A stretch of 64,000 nucleotides of DNA, from NCBI GenBank assembly GCA_018340375.1, contig JAFFJZ010000013.1:496001-560000 (forward strand), read 5' to 3'. The stretch comes from Gonatopus flavifemur. Lineage: Eukaryota; Arthropoda; Insecta; Hymenoptera; Dryinidae. The notes under the pieces are model-generated. The model searched no databases. It saw only the letters and a list, made by a program, of their open reading frames with translations, and was not told the DNA's origin. The position numbers were made by a program, and so were the translations under genes. Position 1 is the stretch's first letter; every line of letters starts with the position of its first letter. This document shows positions 12,791 through 24,805 of this stretch, piece after piece.

Positions 12791-12962
12791 TATTAATTCT
12801 TCAAGGGAATTAAGGAGAGGAAAGATGATTGCTCAGTTAACTTCATTGCAATCAGGGTTAGGACGAGATAGGAATTAATTGAATAGGAAAGAGCCTTCAT
12901 GTGACGAGCACAAATGCTACAGTCAAGTGTGAAAGTTGGTTTTGGGTGAAGGATTTTTCTCT

Positions 12963-13316
12963 TTATTGACAGTATCTACATGAGAATTTCTCTCGATAGA
13001 TCTGTCTACAAGGAGGATTTCCTTGGGTATCCCATTCTTCCTTGTGAATAAATATTTCTCCTCTGATTTTAACGGATCCTAATAAAAGTTGGAGTGAGTC
13101 TAATTTTCTAGTCAATCTCACTAAAGTTTCTTCGCTTTCAATCAGATTCTTCAAGAAAATCTTCTTTTTTCTTCCTGATTCTGGTAAGGTTCCCTTCCTT
13201 ACGTCATCTTGGTGATGTTTTATCCTGTTCTCAACTCCTTTGATTCTACTTTTGAAAAGGGTTATTTTATTTTCAATTTCTCGTTCCACTAAAAAGAGAG
13301 AAGGAAAATATTTCAA
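12963..13316 (-). CDS. Hypothetical charged, helical protein
   Basis: A 117-residue open frame, rich in Lys, Glu and Leu with heptad-like spacing (ENRIKHHQDDVRK, LVRLTRKLDSLQLLLGS), suggests a coiled coil. I do not recognise it. It lies downstream, on the same strand, of an LTR-like TATA patch at 13800-13812, so it could be a leader or gag fragment of an unrecognised retroelement. A stretch reading cttctctctttttag precedes the frame at about 13294-13310 on the minus strand and could be a splice acceptor. Chance ORF remains possible. Confidence 0.3.
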   Translation of the reverse strand: MKYFPSLFLVEREIENKITLFKSRIKGVENRIKHHQDDVRKGTLPESGRKKKIFLKNLIESEETLVRLTRKLDSLQLLLGSVKIRGEIFIHKEEWDTQGNPPCRQIYREKFSCRYCQ

Positions 13317-13489
13317 TTTCGCAAAGTATATACAAAAAAAAAAGAAATTCCAAAAGAAAAGGGTGCAAAATTCCTTATATGAAAATCTTGGATACTTCTC
13401 TCTACTCCGAAAATTGTTGAGAGAAGTTGGTGAATCTAGAAATTTTCGTCTTATGAAGTTTAATAAATATTTGTTGCAATAAGAAAGGA

Positions 13490-13830
13490 CACTGAATTCC
13501 TGAACCCACCCAAATGGTGCTAAAGCACTTACTTTTGGTATTGATTGTTCCCCACGAGAGTCGCAACTACTCGTCTCGTTCTTGGTTAGTGATGATTTAT
13601 CAAAACTGCTATGTGGTCCTGGTTGTCTAACTCAGGACCGTTGTACCGCCTTCGTTGCGATTTCAAAAATCGTTTCTGATGAAGCAGCTCTCCGATGAAC
13701 AAGTGAACTCTCCTGAGTTAAGTTAAATTTGCTGGATGAAGTTGAGGTATGTTTTTAGTTAGTGAATCCTGAGCGAAGTGTGTGGGATTACGAAAAACTC
13801 GCGTTATTTATAGGATGTGGATCTCGCTGA
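13490..13830 (-). promoter_or_regulatory. LTR- or promoter-like patch with minus-strand TATA
   Basis: This stretch is clearly less AT-rich than its surroundings. On the minus strand it carries TATAAATAA at about 13804-13812, followed by 300 bp of non-coding sequence before the helical frame at 13316. No second copy is seen in the window, so an LTR cannot be confirmed. Confidence 0.25.
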
Positions 13831-14920
13831 AGGAAGCTGATTGGTTGGAGGTAGTTTGGAAGGGTTTCAGAGGTGTTCTAGCCAATGGAAGGCTTGGGTT
13901 CCTCTCACCAACGGCTTCGAACGATTCAAAATTCGAGACCGTTGCGCGCTCCGTCTACTAGAGGAATCGTGAACTAATGCATTCTATGTTTTGCATTTGC
14001 TTCGAGAAAACCGATTTTCTGATAACTCCAATTCTCATGTTTTTCAGGGTTTAAAGATAGTTGAATATCAGTGATAATGAATATTTTGATTATTTTTTGT
14101 ATATACAAGGGGGTGAAAATGTTTCCTAATAGCTTTATAAAAAATTATGTGTAGATTACATAGAATTTCTAAAGTTTTACAAAAGTTATAGGATGTATAT
14201 CCATGTATATATGAACGTTATATGGAATTATAACGAAATTTGAATGAAACTCACACGAAATATACAAGAATTATATTTGAAGATTATATGAAACACATAA
14301 AATCTCATGTTAATCTCATACAAATTTGCATAGAACATAAAAGTTCGCATGGGACCCACATGGAAATCTTATTGATACTCGTGAGAGATCCATTGAAAAA
14401 TAAGCATACTTTTTGAATTGCATGTAAGACGCATACTATATCTAAAAAAAAATGCACCCAGAGAAATTCCCAGGAGCCACAGCCATCACAAATTGGCTAT
14501 GTTTTATATTACTATTGAGAAAAGTTGCAGTAACTAAGTCTTACAACTATTTACTCTATCTCCATAATTGTGATAACTGCTTACCATGATGAAAAATGGA
14601 ACCTCTAAACAGCCATGTAAAAATAGTTGTTGAGACCATAAAAACTTCTCTCAGTGCTTTTAAATCTATTTGGATCCAAAAGCAATTCGTTCTTTATTAT
14701 TATGAATGTTGTAAGAGGGTTCAAATTTATATATAAAAAAGAAGTAATTGGAGGACGAAGTCCATTCAAAATTGGTTGAAAAGAGGAATCTCATATTCAA
14801 TTATAAATACTTGCAAACAATAATTATTTCTTATTGTTTACTAGTTTTTTTTCGATATTTGGATACAAATTGAATAGAGGCATTGTATCGAAATACCGGC
14901 GACACAATTCTTTGCACAAA

Positions 14921-15092
14921 TGCCCAAATGTCTGTACTTGATGACCCCTTTATGGCTGGGGCAATAAGGTACGCGCCTCCGTTCCAGTAAAGAGGTCATA
15001 AACGAGTGCCCAGGTGTCTATACTTAATGAGCCCTTTATGGCGGGGGCAATAAAGTACGCGCCTCCGTTCCAATGAAGAGGTCATAAACGAG
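14921..15092. repeat. 86-bp tandem duplication
   Basis: Two units start at 14921 (tgcccaaatgtctgtacttg) and 15007 (tgcccaggtgtctatactta). Both run through ccctttatggc, ggggcaataa, tacgcgcctccgttcca and agaggtcataaacga, with few differences. Confidence 0.85.
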
Positions 15093-15332
15093 GGCAAGGA
15101 GAGGTTTCTCGGTTTTTCCAATCTCTTGGAAAAAACGGTACTCTTGAAGGTACTTGGGGGCGCCAAGCCAGTTCGCTTCCGTTACCTACGAAGCATGGGT
15201 ATCGGTAAATGAGTACGCCACTCTCCCAACGCTCGATACATCATGTATACTTTGTAACATTTTATGCGATTGAATTGTTGGGCCTTATGCCGCGAATTAT
15301 CTCGTGTGCGTGTGTTTGTGCTATACAGCACT

Positions 15333-16490
15333 TGTAAACGTTAAGCAGAAAAATTTGAGAAAATTTGGCGTCTACGTTACACACAACCAGCAAATTCTTA
15401 AGAATGCCATGGATGATTCACTTTTAAAAATACAATTAGCTGCTTTGCATGTGATTTTTTCAGAATGTGAACCATTTCTAAGAAGATTTCAAAGCGACAA
15501 GCCTTTAATACCTTTCTTATTTACTGCCCTTTCAAGACGTTGTCAAAAATCTTATAATCAGAATTGTTAAACAACAAATCATTTCTGAAGCTAAAACGGC
15601 TCATCACCTATAGTCTATTGATTTATATCACAATGAAAATTTAATACCAACCAAAAACATAGGTGTGGGATATGAAGCTAAGAGGATGCTCAAAGGTGCG
15701 AAATGCAGTGAAAGAGACGAACAATTATTCAAGAGCAGTTTTAGAAAATTTTTAGTCGCTACCATTGAAAAACTTCGAGTAAAAAGTCCATTGAAATCCC
15801 ATTTCGCTCGTAGTTTAACGTGCTTTGATCCTAAAATAATTAGTTGGCAATCTGCTTTAGGACTGAAGAGAATTGACATTGTTCTGGAAGAATTACATGC
15901 CACTAAAATAATTAACGGTAATATTGCTGACAAAGCAAAGAAACAATATCATAATATGACTACTGAAATACAAAATAATGATAAATGGAAAAACAAGTTT
16001 GATAAGTTTATTAGTGATTGTAATGATACGATTGGACTCGATGAATTTTATCACTCATTAATTGGTGTTGATAAGACTCATCATGAGTTATGGCATGTGA
16101 TGAAAATTTGTCTCATTATGTCTCACGGAAATTGTTCAGTTGAGAGTGGATTTCCAGTAAACAAATGTTTACTTGTGGAAAATCTTTTAGAAGAATCATT
16201 CATAGCACAAAGAATTATACGCGATTCGATAAAAAGCCTGGGAGGGACGAAAAATATCATCATAACCAGAGATATGTTGACTGGAGTAAGAGGTTCGCGT
16301 AAGAGATATCAGGCATATTTGGATGGAAGAAAACGGTTGATTGCAGTAGAAGATGAAAAGAAAAATTGAACAACAGTTGGAGCAGATTGAAGACAAAAAG
16401 AAAAAACTTCAACCTGTACAGGACAAAGAAAATATCAAATTAGAGCAGGAGAAGAGAATCCTTGAACAAGAGAAGAAAAAGGACCGATAA
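15333..16490 (+). pseudogene. hAT-like transposase, C-terminal half
   Basis: This continues the family seen at 10317-11451: SECEPFLRRFQSDKPLIPFL, then a dimerisation block with SHGNCSVESGF, VNKCLLVENLLEESF and IAQRII, which contains the conserved acidic residue of hAT-type C-termini. A stop at 15568-15570 and a frame change before 15665 interrupt it. At about 16365 a one-base shift separates the body from a Lys/Glu/Gln-rich tail of about 40 residues that ends with TAA at 16488-16490. Basic coiled tails like this are usual for the family. Confidence 0.7.
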
Positions 16491-17169
16491 ATTATATTTT
16501 TGAAGAATGGAAATTTCAAAAGCAATCACCTTGGAAATTCAATAAAAATATTTTCTTATCTATTTCTAAGTAATATAATAGTCTTGTCTTTTAGATTTCT
16601 GATGCCATTCTTAGCTTTATTCGACCTCAACTGTTCCAAAGAAGTGTTTATATTTTTATTTTGGTTGATTTCTTGGTTTGATTATTTGAGTTGGAAAATT
16701 GACTGATTTAGTTTTATATGTTCTTATGTTGTTTGTAAGAAATAAGCTTTTTATTAATGGGGCTGAATCATTCAATACTCATATCCAAGTGTTCATTTTT
16801 ATATTGAAAGCTGTTATCATTCCATGGAATATATATATTTAATATAATTGATATTATTACGCACATTTCACATAAAATCGATGCGATAAAATAAAAGTCC
16901 ATATATTTCATAATTTGCCCATTTATCATTATTTATGTTCCCAATTATCCTCATGATATAGTATTGCATGATTCATTATAGGTTTTTGATCACATAGTTA
17001 GACAGAAAATAGAATAAGACAGACATGAAAGGGTGAAGATATCATATAATTTCAATATTAGAAGTCAAACATTTTGGTCAGGGAAATTGAACTTGATAGT
17101 CAGGGAAAAGTCAGGAAATTTTTTTTCTTAAAGGCTGTGGACACCCTGGAAGTGGACTCGGCTTACATA
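16491..17169. other. Non-coding AT-rich DNA
   Basis: No gene is seen. At 17080-17155 the words tcagggaaa, tcaggaaattt and ggctgtggacaccctgg look like a short fragment of another dispersed repeat. TA at 17168-17169 is the left target duplication of the next element. Confidence 0.5.
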
Positions 17170-19022
17170 CAGGGTGATTCAAAATTCCCGCACTCTTTTT
17201 TGGGAGTAGATTCCTGATGAAATTCTAAAACGATTTGTCCTTTTGCACAATGCTCTCCGACGCATAATTTCGGAGATATAATTCATTAAAGTTGACTAAT
17301 TATGAGGTGGATCCATCGGTCATCCAGGAGCGTCATAACAGAACAAGAGAGGAAGGTGCTTGCAGAGGGCGCTCATACGATCAGCTGATCGGTATAATCG
17401 ATACGATTTACCAACATACAAATTGGTAAATTTTCTATGTAGAACGATTGAATTCGTCGACACTGTGGAAAAATTGATTATTGTCATGAATTCTTATCAC
17501 GATATGCTGTAGGTGAAAGTTGTAATTTCATTAATGATTTTTATTACGCAGACAAATGTAAAATAGTGTTATTTCGTAGGGATAGGGATTCAAGTGGGAG
17601 AAAAAAGTATAACTACTCGTTTTCAATCAGAATTTTCATGTAAAGAAGAAAACATGAGAATTTTCATTCATCCGATACCCAATTTGAACGGTTTGATTAG
17701 TAAGTTTAACACAAGAGATTGGATTCCGAATCCTGTATTCTGATTGGTCGAGAATCAATGTATGTTAGAACAATCCTCGGCCGTTTCAAATGATTCTTCT
17801 GAAGAATGTGTTTTCGACTTATCCCAACCACAACATTGAACAATGATGAATTCATTCGAATTCACCCTTTTTACATCATTCGATGATTATAAAGGGTTTA
17901 TCGAACGTTAATAACTTACGTGAGATCACTCAAGATCATTCATGTTTAAATCAAAATCTAATTCAAATTGTGTGCAAGTTCGAGCGCGTTTCTACGTGTA
18001 GAAAATGTATGCGTCCTAAAAAGGACGGATTTGGTTAATCTTCAAAGACAATTTTTTTTCCATTTGAAATAACAATAGGGCCATCGAAGTCATATGTGCT
18101 TTAAATGAAACTGTTTCGAGCTGTCACCTGATTGGTTGATTCGTATCACGAATGGTTGATTTAAGCTAAACAAACCGTATGTGATTACAATGTCAATCAA
18201 GTGCAATGATTGGGTCGTATACGATGTCACACCTTGTATTTTCGTCAAAATTGATGGATTCTGCAAGTTGAAGTAAGTTATTAACGTTCGATAAACCCTT
18301 TATAATCATCGAATGATGTAAAAAGGGTGAATTCGAATAAATTCATCATTGTTCAATGTTGTGGTTGGGATAAGTCGAAAACACATTCTTCAGAAGAATC
18401 ATTTGAAACGGCCGAGGATTGATCTAACATACATTGATTCTCGACCAATCAGAATACAGGATTCGGAATCCAATCTCTTGTGTTAAACTTACTAATCAAA
18501 CCGTTCAAATTGGGTATCGGATGAATGAAAATTCTCATGTTTTCTTCTTTACATGAAAATTCTGATTGAAAACGAGTAGTTATACTTTTTTCTCCCACTT
18601 GAATCCCTATCCCTACGAAATAACACTATTTTACATTTGTCTGCGCAATAAAAATCATTAATGAAATTACAACTTTCACCTACAGCATATCGTGATAAGA
18701 ATTCATGACAATAATCAATTTTTCCACAGTGTCGACGAATTCAATCGTTCTACATAGAAAATTTACCAATTTGTATGTTGGTAAATCGTATTGATTATAC
18801 CGATCAGCTGATCGTATGAGCGCCCTCTGCAAGCACCTTCCTCTCTTGTTCTGTTATGATGCTCCTGAATGACCGATGGATCCACCTCATAATTAGTCAA
18901 CTTTAATGAATTATATCTCCGAAATTATGCGTCGGAGAGCATTGTGCAAAAGGACAAATCGTTTTAGAATTCCATCAGGAATCTACTCCCAAAAAAGAGT
19001 GCGGGAATTTTGAATCACCCTG
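17170..19022. mobile_element. Element G: foldback with 750-bp arms
   Basis: The ends are CAGGGTGATTC and GAATCACCCTG, with TA on both sides (17168-17169, 19023-19024). The left arm 17170-17919 and right arm 18273-19022 are both 750 bp and match base for base over most of their length, with no net indel. The 353-bp loop (17920-18272) has no gene. It is non-autonomous, presumably mobilised by a Tc1/mariner-type transposase that recognises CAGGGTG ends. Confidence 0.93.
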
Positions 19023-19655
19023 TATATACCTTAACCACACATAACCCATACCTTATCTAATAAAGTTTTTAAATTTTTTACAATAACGAATTCCTTACTT
19101 ATTTCTTTACTTTCATGTGTTTTTCAAATTTTATTCAACTTAACCTATACTATACCTCCTATAATATAACATTAACCTATACCATACCTCTCATAATATA
19201 CATTTACTATACATTTACACTCACAATATACCTTTACTTTCACAGCCATCATCTTTGTACATTATTTTGCTTCTTTACATATCACATCTCAATCACTTTT
19301 CACATGTCATTCCTATCTTGATACTATTCATCTACTTCTCTATATTCTTTTCCTAATTTATGATCTCTTCTATGCTTCCTTTCCTTTATTTACTTTTTCT
19401 CTCTCTATCAAAAGCTCTGTTTTCTTCGCCTTTCTTTCTTCATAAGTTCCCTGTTTGATAATAATGTATGTCAATAATGAGAATTCATTTGATTATGTGA
19501 CTTGAATCAATGATATTCGCTAATCAAATTTAATAATGAATTGATAAAATATTCTATAAAATTCTGCAACGAGAACCTTAATTCTCCCTCAGTTGTCTTT
19601 TCTGAACTCTTATAAATGAACAATCATTCATATTAATATTCGTAAATTTTCATGA
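19023..19655. other. Pyrimidine-rich non-coding stretch
   Basis: From 19040 to 19450 the + strand is strongly T/C-rich, with ataacc, tatacctc and ttctttctt words. Its minus strand is purine-rich, as in the LINE remnants next door, so it may be the decayed 3' region of that LINE. No gene is seen. Confidence 0.4.
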
Positions 19656-19659
19656 AATT

Positions 19660-19980
19660 CCAATGTTACAAACTTGATAACTGGGATATTACAGCGATGA
19701 TTTCCTCGGGAAAGGAAAATGTAACAAATTTCATTACTGGGATGTTACAGTGATGACTTTTTCGGGGAAGTAAAATGTAACAGACTTCATTACTGGAATG
19801 TTGCAGTGATTTCAGAACATCACCTGTTACGTAACGCCAACATCGCAGAAGTATAATGATGTTTCATCTGCAATGTGGTGGTTACATCCTGGTTACATTT
19901 GTTGAGAAGGAAATTACTACCAACCAGGACATTGCCGGTAACAAACAGGTTACATCACCAGTAACAAAATTGTTTGTCGC
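19660..19980. repeat. 56-bp tandem units rich in GTAACA
   Basis: Three units begin near 19664, 19721 and 19777: each has gtaaca (or gttaca), then attactgggat, gttacagtgatga and cggg. Up to 19980 single ggttaca/gtaaca words continue without clear phase. Confidence 0.75.
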
Positions 19981-19982
19981 CG

Positions 19983-21601
19983 TTACGTTGCTGTGACAAA
20001 CTGCGTTGGGTGGGTTCCTATACTCATTTTTCTTTTCACCTCCTCGATGCCTAGTCCATTTCTATTATAGAATTTCTCCCTTTCTATACTGTACCTCCCA
20101 CCTACTCCTGTATTCTTTTCTTCCCAACATTTCTTGATTAAAGTTTCGTCTTTTGCTTTACCGACTCTCACCCCGTACCTCATACTTTTTATACCCCATG
20201 TAACTCTAAGTTTCTCTATATCTAATTCCTTACTTATTGAATATTTTGGTGTTTGAAAATCCAGATCAAACAGCTATATAACATAATCCATTTGTATTTT
20301 CTCAAGTTCTTCTTTCTCTTCCTAACCCCATATTTCAGGCCCATATGCCCTTACACTTCTTACTGAATAATTGAAGTTTCCACCTTCTTACAAAATCATT
20401 TGTACATACCCATTCTCCTAACTCCCATGTTTTATTAACTGCCATCCTTCCTTTATATTTCAGTTCCTTGATATGATCCTTGTCATTTCCTTTCCTATTA
20501 AATGTGAACCCTAAATATTTGAAAGTTTCTACTTCCTCTATTTCTTCCTCATCCCATACCTATTTATTTTTTCTTTGCCTTCCCTTCTTATTGAATATCA
20601 ATATCTTTGTCTTCCCTATATTTGCCTTCAAATCCTTCTTCTTTAGGTATCTTCTCATTCTGGCCATCATATCCTCCATCGCCTCTCTGCTATTCGCCAA
20701 GATCACCATATCATCTGCGTATGCAAGTGTCCATATCCTCGTGTCCTTTAGTCTGATTCCTCCTACATTTCTTTCCTCAAATTTCCTATCCAAATCTGCT
20801 ATATATAAATTGAATAAAATTGGGCTCAGACTACATCCTTGTTTTAATCCTTTTGTGACCCAAAACTCTCCGCCGCTGCTGCCCCCTCTACCTCCTCGTA
20901 GGTGCCCCCTTCTACTATCTTCTAGTAACACTTATGTTACAACAATGTCTTTGATTTTTTCCCATTTTTCCACTATTGTTGTTTCCTCTATTTCTTCTTC
21001 ATCCTCTGTCTTATTTTTGAACATCTCAGTCGCCTCTCGATCCCATCTGATAATCTCTTCATATTTTCTTCCTTTGTTTTTGTCCTCTTTTTTTTCAATC
21101 CCTATTGTCAGCCGAACTTCCAATGGCATATGGTCTGATTCAATTCTATCCCCTATTTTAAATCCTTTCAACATTACCCTACTTTTTTTCGTTCATTATA
21201 CAGTAATCTATAACGGTACTTCCTCTTGGTCCTATATATGTGAATTCACCTTCTACGTCGCCTTCTTAATTCTCGTTCAATAGATACCAACCATTTTCTT
21301 TAATAACTTCAATTAATTCCCTACCTTGATTACCTATCACCTTATCCTTACTCCTCTTCCAACATGTTTCTTGTTCCTCATTTCCTATATTACTGTCTAA
21401 TTCTCCCGTTCTCATATCAAAATTCCCTCCTATTATCATATCTTCCCTATGTTCTCTCTCCAATCCCTTTTCTATTACATCTTTTATTCTCTCCTTTTCC
21501 ATATCATACACCGTCGATATTTTGATATCCCTGTCTTTTACATTATAATGAAGCCAGGTCCTGTCGGATCTCCCTTCATTAATAAAAGAACAAACAAACA
21601 A
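19983..21601 (-). pseudogene. LINE ORF2, endonuclease to C-terminus, deleted
   Basis: On the minus strand, 21601-21266 holds an AP-endonuclease part (IIGGNFDMRTG, where IIGGDFNARTG is usual), then GDVEGEFTYIGPRGSTVIDY and SDHMPLEV (to about 20940). The reading then jumps straight to the RT core at 20931-20560: GLKQGCSLSPILFNLYIADL and the catalytic LAYADDMV (YADD about 20707-20718). The upstream RT blocks are missing, so there is a deletion near 20935. From 20480 to 19983 a C-terminal region continues in pieces (RRWKL, EEKNTGVG, REKFYNRNG). I class it as jockey/I-like. It belongs with the pieces at 23942-24748, beyond element A. Confidence 0.85.
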
Positions 21602-21908
21602 AATAATGGAGAGAATAGGATAATGAAGAAAGATTAGGAATAATTCAATATCACTTGAACTGATTTGATTCGATTCAATTAGGACATGGGGAAGCCACGA
21701 TCCAATTACAAATATATCCAGATGAAAATTGATGCATCCACAAGTCGGATGCTTTAGCTAGTGGGATGTAAGAATTTATTACGGAGTTGGAATCGTGGCG
21801 AATTCTTATATTCGAACCAAATTTTAAATATTCAGACTCCGGAATTATTAAATGGATCACAAGTCAAAATCATAGGAGATACAAAGTTATCAAATATATA
21901 TATATATA
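21602..21908. other. Non-LINE sequence between LINE and element A
   Basis: About 300 bp that do not continue the LINE endonuclease frame. They have gattcgattcaatt words, end in a (TA)n run and show no gene. This is probably an earlier insertion or filler at the site where element A landed. Confidence 0.4.
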
Positions 21909-23939
21909 CAGGGTGGGGCATTTAAAGTGTCGCGGGCGTTTTTTCCAAAAATAAAATGAGATACGAGAAAATTTTTCGGACAAAAATTGTAGGGTATCGA
22001 GGGGGACATCCGATGGTGGCCTTGGCTTTGACCTCAAATCTCATCTTCAAGGGCATTCCGAGGTCAACTCTTGTTTTTTAAATAGCATCTCATATTTTTT
22101 ACTGCAGATTTGGATTCTAGGTCAAAAACCAAGAAACTTTTGTCTGAACCATTTTCCTGAAATCCGCAAAGATGGCGCTCTAATCGATATTGTTCCATAC
22201 TGAATCTGACATTAGAATAACTCGAAAACGAGGGGTCTTGGAGGAGAATGTTTCGGACAAAAGTTGTCTGATTCCAAGGGGGACCCCTTGAACTGAAACG
22301 GAGGTGATGGGGTATAACAGACAAAACACAACACATTTCAATCGTCTACATCACTTGGATAATTTTAATGCAGTAGATGCTCAAAATGATGGCCTTCGAC
22401 TTCAATACACATTTCAAAACGTTTTACAAAAGATTGCTGAACTCGTGCTAAAATATCTTCATTGATGCTCGCGCATGCATTGATGATTCGTTGACGCATA
22501 TTCTCAGGTGTAGTCGGTGCTTGTTGATAAACTGTATCTTTTATGTATCCCCATAAAAAAAATCTGAAGAAGTAAGATCCGGAGAACGGGCAGGCCAATG
22601 AACTGGTCCACGACGTCCTATCCATCGTCCAGGATAATCTCTGTCCAATATTTCTCGAGCTGTGACTGCATAATGGGATGGACAACCATCGTGTTGATAC
22701 CACATATTCAATCGTTCCTGAATAGGTATGTCTTCAAGTAATGTTGGAAGTACTTGATCTAAGAAATGTCTGTACTTCTCTCCATTTAGCGTATCTGCAA
22801 TGAAGTACGGTCCAATTACTCGAGATCGAAAAATACCACACCAAACATTCACAGCCCATTGTCTTTGATGCTCTACTTGACGTAACCATCTTGGATTTTC
22901 TGTCGCCCAGTAATGCATATTATGTCGATTTACTTGACCATGATTGGTGAACGTCGACTCATCAGAAAATAATATGTTGATGAAGTTGTTATTGTGCATT
23001 TGCGCTAGACCCCATCGACGAAACTGTACACGTTTTTCGAAATCATCACCGTGAAGGTCTTGATGCAAACAAATGTGATACGGATGGAATTTGTGACGTT
23101 TCAGTATTCGAAGAACACTTCTTCGAGAAATTCCCGAATGGAGTTCAATTTCACGAGAGCTCACGTGTGGATTATTGGCTACTGCAGCTAGTACATTAAC
23201 TTCCGCATTTTCTCCGCTAACAGTTCTCATTCGATGTCGTTTCTCCCTTGTAACACTTCCCGTTTCTGAGAATAATTTTGTAATGCGTTGAAAATACCTA
23301 ATGGATGGCGTTGTTCTTTCAGGAAATCGTTCTGCATACAAGTCATATGCTTGTCTGGGGTTCTTATGCACTTCACCGTAAATGTAGATCATATCGATCT
23401 TTTCAGAAACCGTGTATCGGATATCCATGATTTTCAATTTGTCATAAACCAAGTAATAATCAAATGTAACTGACAAACTGACTTTCAAAATCGTGAATTT
23501 TCACTGAACCCCGTCGTTTGTTTACATCGCGTGAGCTCTGAATGGTGGTAATGTAGACGATTGAAATGTGTTGTGTATTGACAACTTTTGTACGAAACAT
23601 TCTTTTGCAAGACCCTTCGTTTTCGAGTTATTCGAGTGTCAGATTCAAAATGGAACAATATCGATTAGAGCGCCATTTTTGCGGATTTCAGGAAAATGGT
23701 TCAGACAAAAGTTTCTTGGTTTTTGACCTAGAATCCAAATCTGCAGTAAAAAATATGAGATGCTATTTAAAAAACAAGAGTTGATCTCAGAATGCCCTTG
23801 AAGATGAGATTTGAGGTCAAAGCCAAGGCCACCATCGGATGTCCCCCTCGGTACCCTACAACTTTTGTCCGAAAAATTTTCTCGTATCTCACTTTATTTT
23901 TGGAAAAAACGCCCGCGACACTTTAAATGCCCCACCCTG
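21909..23939 (-). mobile_element. Element A: DD41D Tc1/mariner, 2031 bp
   Basis: The ends are CAGGGTGGGGCATTTAAAG and its inverse, each beside TA inside short (TA)n runs. The TIRs are about 400 bp. The transposase-start-side TIR lacks about 60 bp that the other TIR has, near 22270-22320. The element lies inside the endonuclease region of the minus-strand LINE and so postdates it. It is nearly identical to element B (54751-56782), in the opposite orientation. Confidence 0.95.
22365..23428 (-). pseudogene. DD41D transposase of element A, one frameshift
   Basis: The start is MDIRYTVSEK (ATG at 23428), chosen because an upstream extension of 20 residues lacks similarity in the other families. 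It has an N-terminal helix-turn-helix pair (NPHVSSREIELHSGISRRSV). The catalytic triad is FSDESTF, YQHDGCPSH and SPDLTSSDF: by count 41 residues lie between the second Asp and the Asp of SSDF, which is the DD41D class. At about 22553-22560 a T-run of eight replaces ttttctttt of copy B, a net loss of one base, so the last 70 residues (ending HHFEHLLH) are out of frame. Otherwise it is complete. Confidence 0.93.
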
Positions 23940-23941
23940 TA

Positions 23942-24748
23942 TATATATATATATATCAATATATAATATGTACATGAATATGTATCTATTACAACATTTA
24001 TTTCTTCCCCTATTAACCCCTTATTTATTTCTTGTGCTTCCTTCCCATTGTTTTCAATTCCTTTCCTCGTTCCTACCAAAATACCTCCTTTCGCTCCACT
24101 TCTTTTCCGTTCTCTTTCTGCATAAATGTACTCCTACGTATGCGAATCCGGTAATTTATCTTTTAACCCCGCCCATCCTTTTCCCTCTACCTATGTCCCC
24201 ATTTCTCCTATAAAATCAGTCTTTCAAAAATTTCCATACATCCCCCTCCTTATTTTCAAGTCCTGGTATATTCCAAAAAATGAGCTTGATTTCATTTTCT
24301 GATTCCTCTTTTTTCTCTCTTTTTCCCTTTTTCCCCTTCCTCCTCCCTTTGTTTACCCTATATTCCTTTTTGTCCCCACTCTACTTCCGTTCTCTTAAAA
24401 ATCCTTATCTTCATCTCTTCTTGCTTTTTCTATCCCTTCCGTTTCTTCTCGGACCTGCAACCTCTACTCCTTCTCCCTTTCTATTTGCTCAATTTCTCTC
24501 CAGTTTTTCCATATTCCCTCCACGTCCACCTCCCCAAATTCTATTTTTACTCTCATTCCTTCTTGTTTTTGTTTCTTAGCCCATTGTCTGATATTCTCCT
24601 GTATTTTTCTTTCTTCCCACGTCAAATCATTTTCTATAAAAACATTTTCTTGCCCTATTTTGTATTTATTTTCCATCACCTTCATTTTCTCTTCAAAGTT
24701 TTTCAAGCTAAGTACAATCACATGCCCACTTATTCTTGCTCCTATCAC
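23942..24748 (-). pseudogene. LINE ORF1 end and ORF2 endonuclease start
   Basis: The minus-strand frame 24748-24464 is an ORF1 C-terminal region: IVLSLKNFEEKMKVMENK, FIENDLTWEERKIQENIRQW and KIEFGEV are typical of insect jockey/I-type ORF1 proteins. Downstream on the same strand, about 24300-23960 encodes the start of ORF2 (IKLIFWNIPGLENKEGDVW ... GGILVGTRKGIENN), the N-terminal endonuclease, broken by frameshifts. Element A then cuts it. The rest of ORF2 is at 21601-19983. Confidence 0.8.
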
Positions 24749-24805
24749 CTCTATTTCAACCCCTAGTTTATCAATATATATTTAATATCACTTCCGACAT
24801 TTTAG

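Larger units (their letters stand above)
11452..15332. other. 3.9-kb stretch splitting the hAT-like gene
   Basis: The stretch contains the GAATT-rich block (11930-12790), a minus-strand open frame (12963-13316), an LTR-like patch (13490-13830), an AT-rich part with atatatgaac-type words (14050-14450) and an 86-bp tandem duplication (14921-15092). No terminal repeats or target duplication could be matched at its borders. The left border fits a splice donor, and ctatacag at about 15320-15327 would be a possible acceptor, but that pairing does not keep the reading frame. Confidence 0.45.

Noticed and set aside
20480..21283. Long + strand open frame (267 residues)
   Set aside because: It is the antisense shadow of the minus-strand LINE ORF2, whose RT and endonuclease motifs are clear. 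The + strand product is only low-complexity Ser/Leu/Phe.
22064..22336. Conserved 70-90 residue frames in the TIRs of A and B (also 23566, 54906, 56355)
   Set aside because: They recur only because the long TIRs are copies of each other; the start and the frame do not persist in elements C and F.
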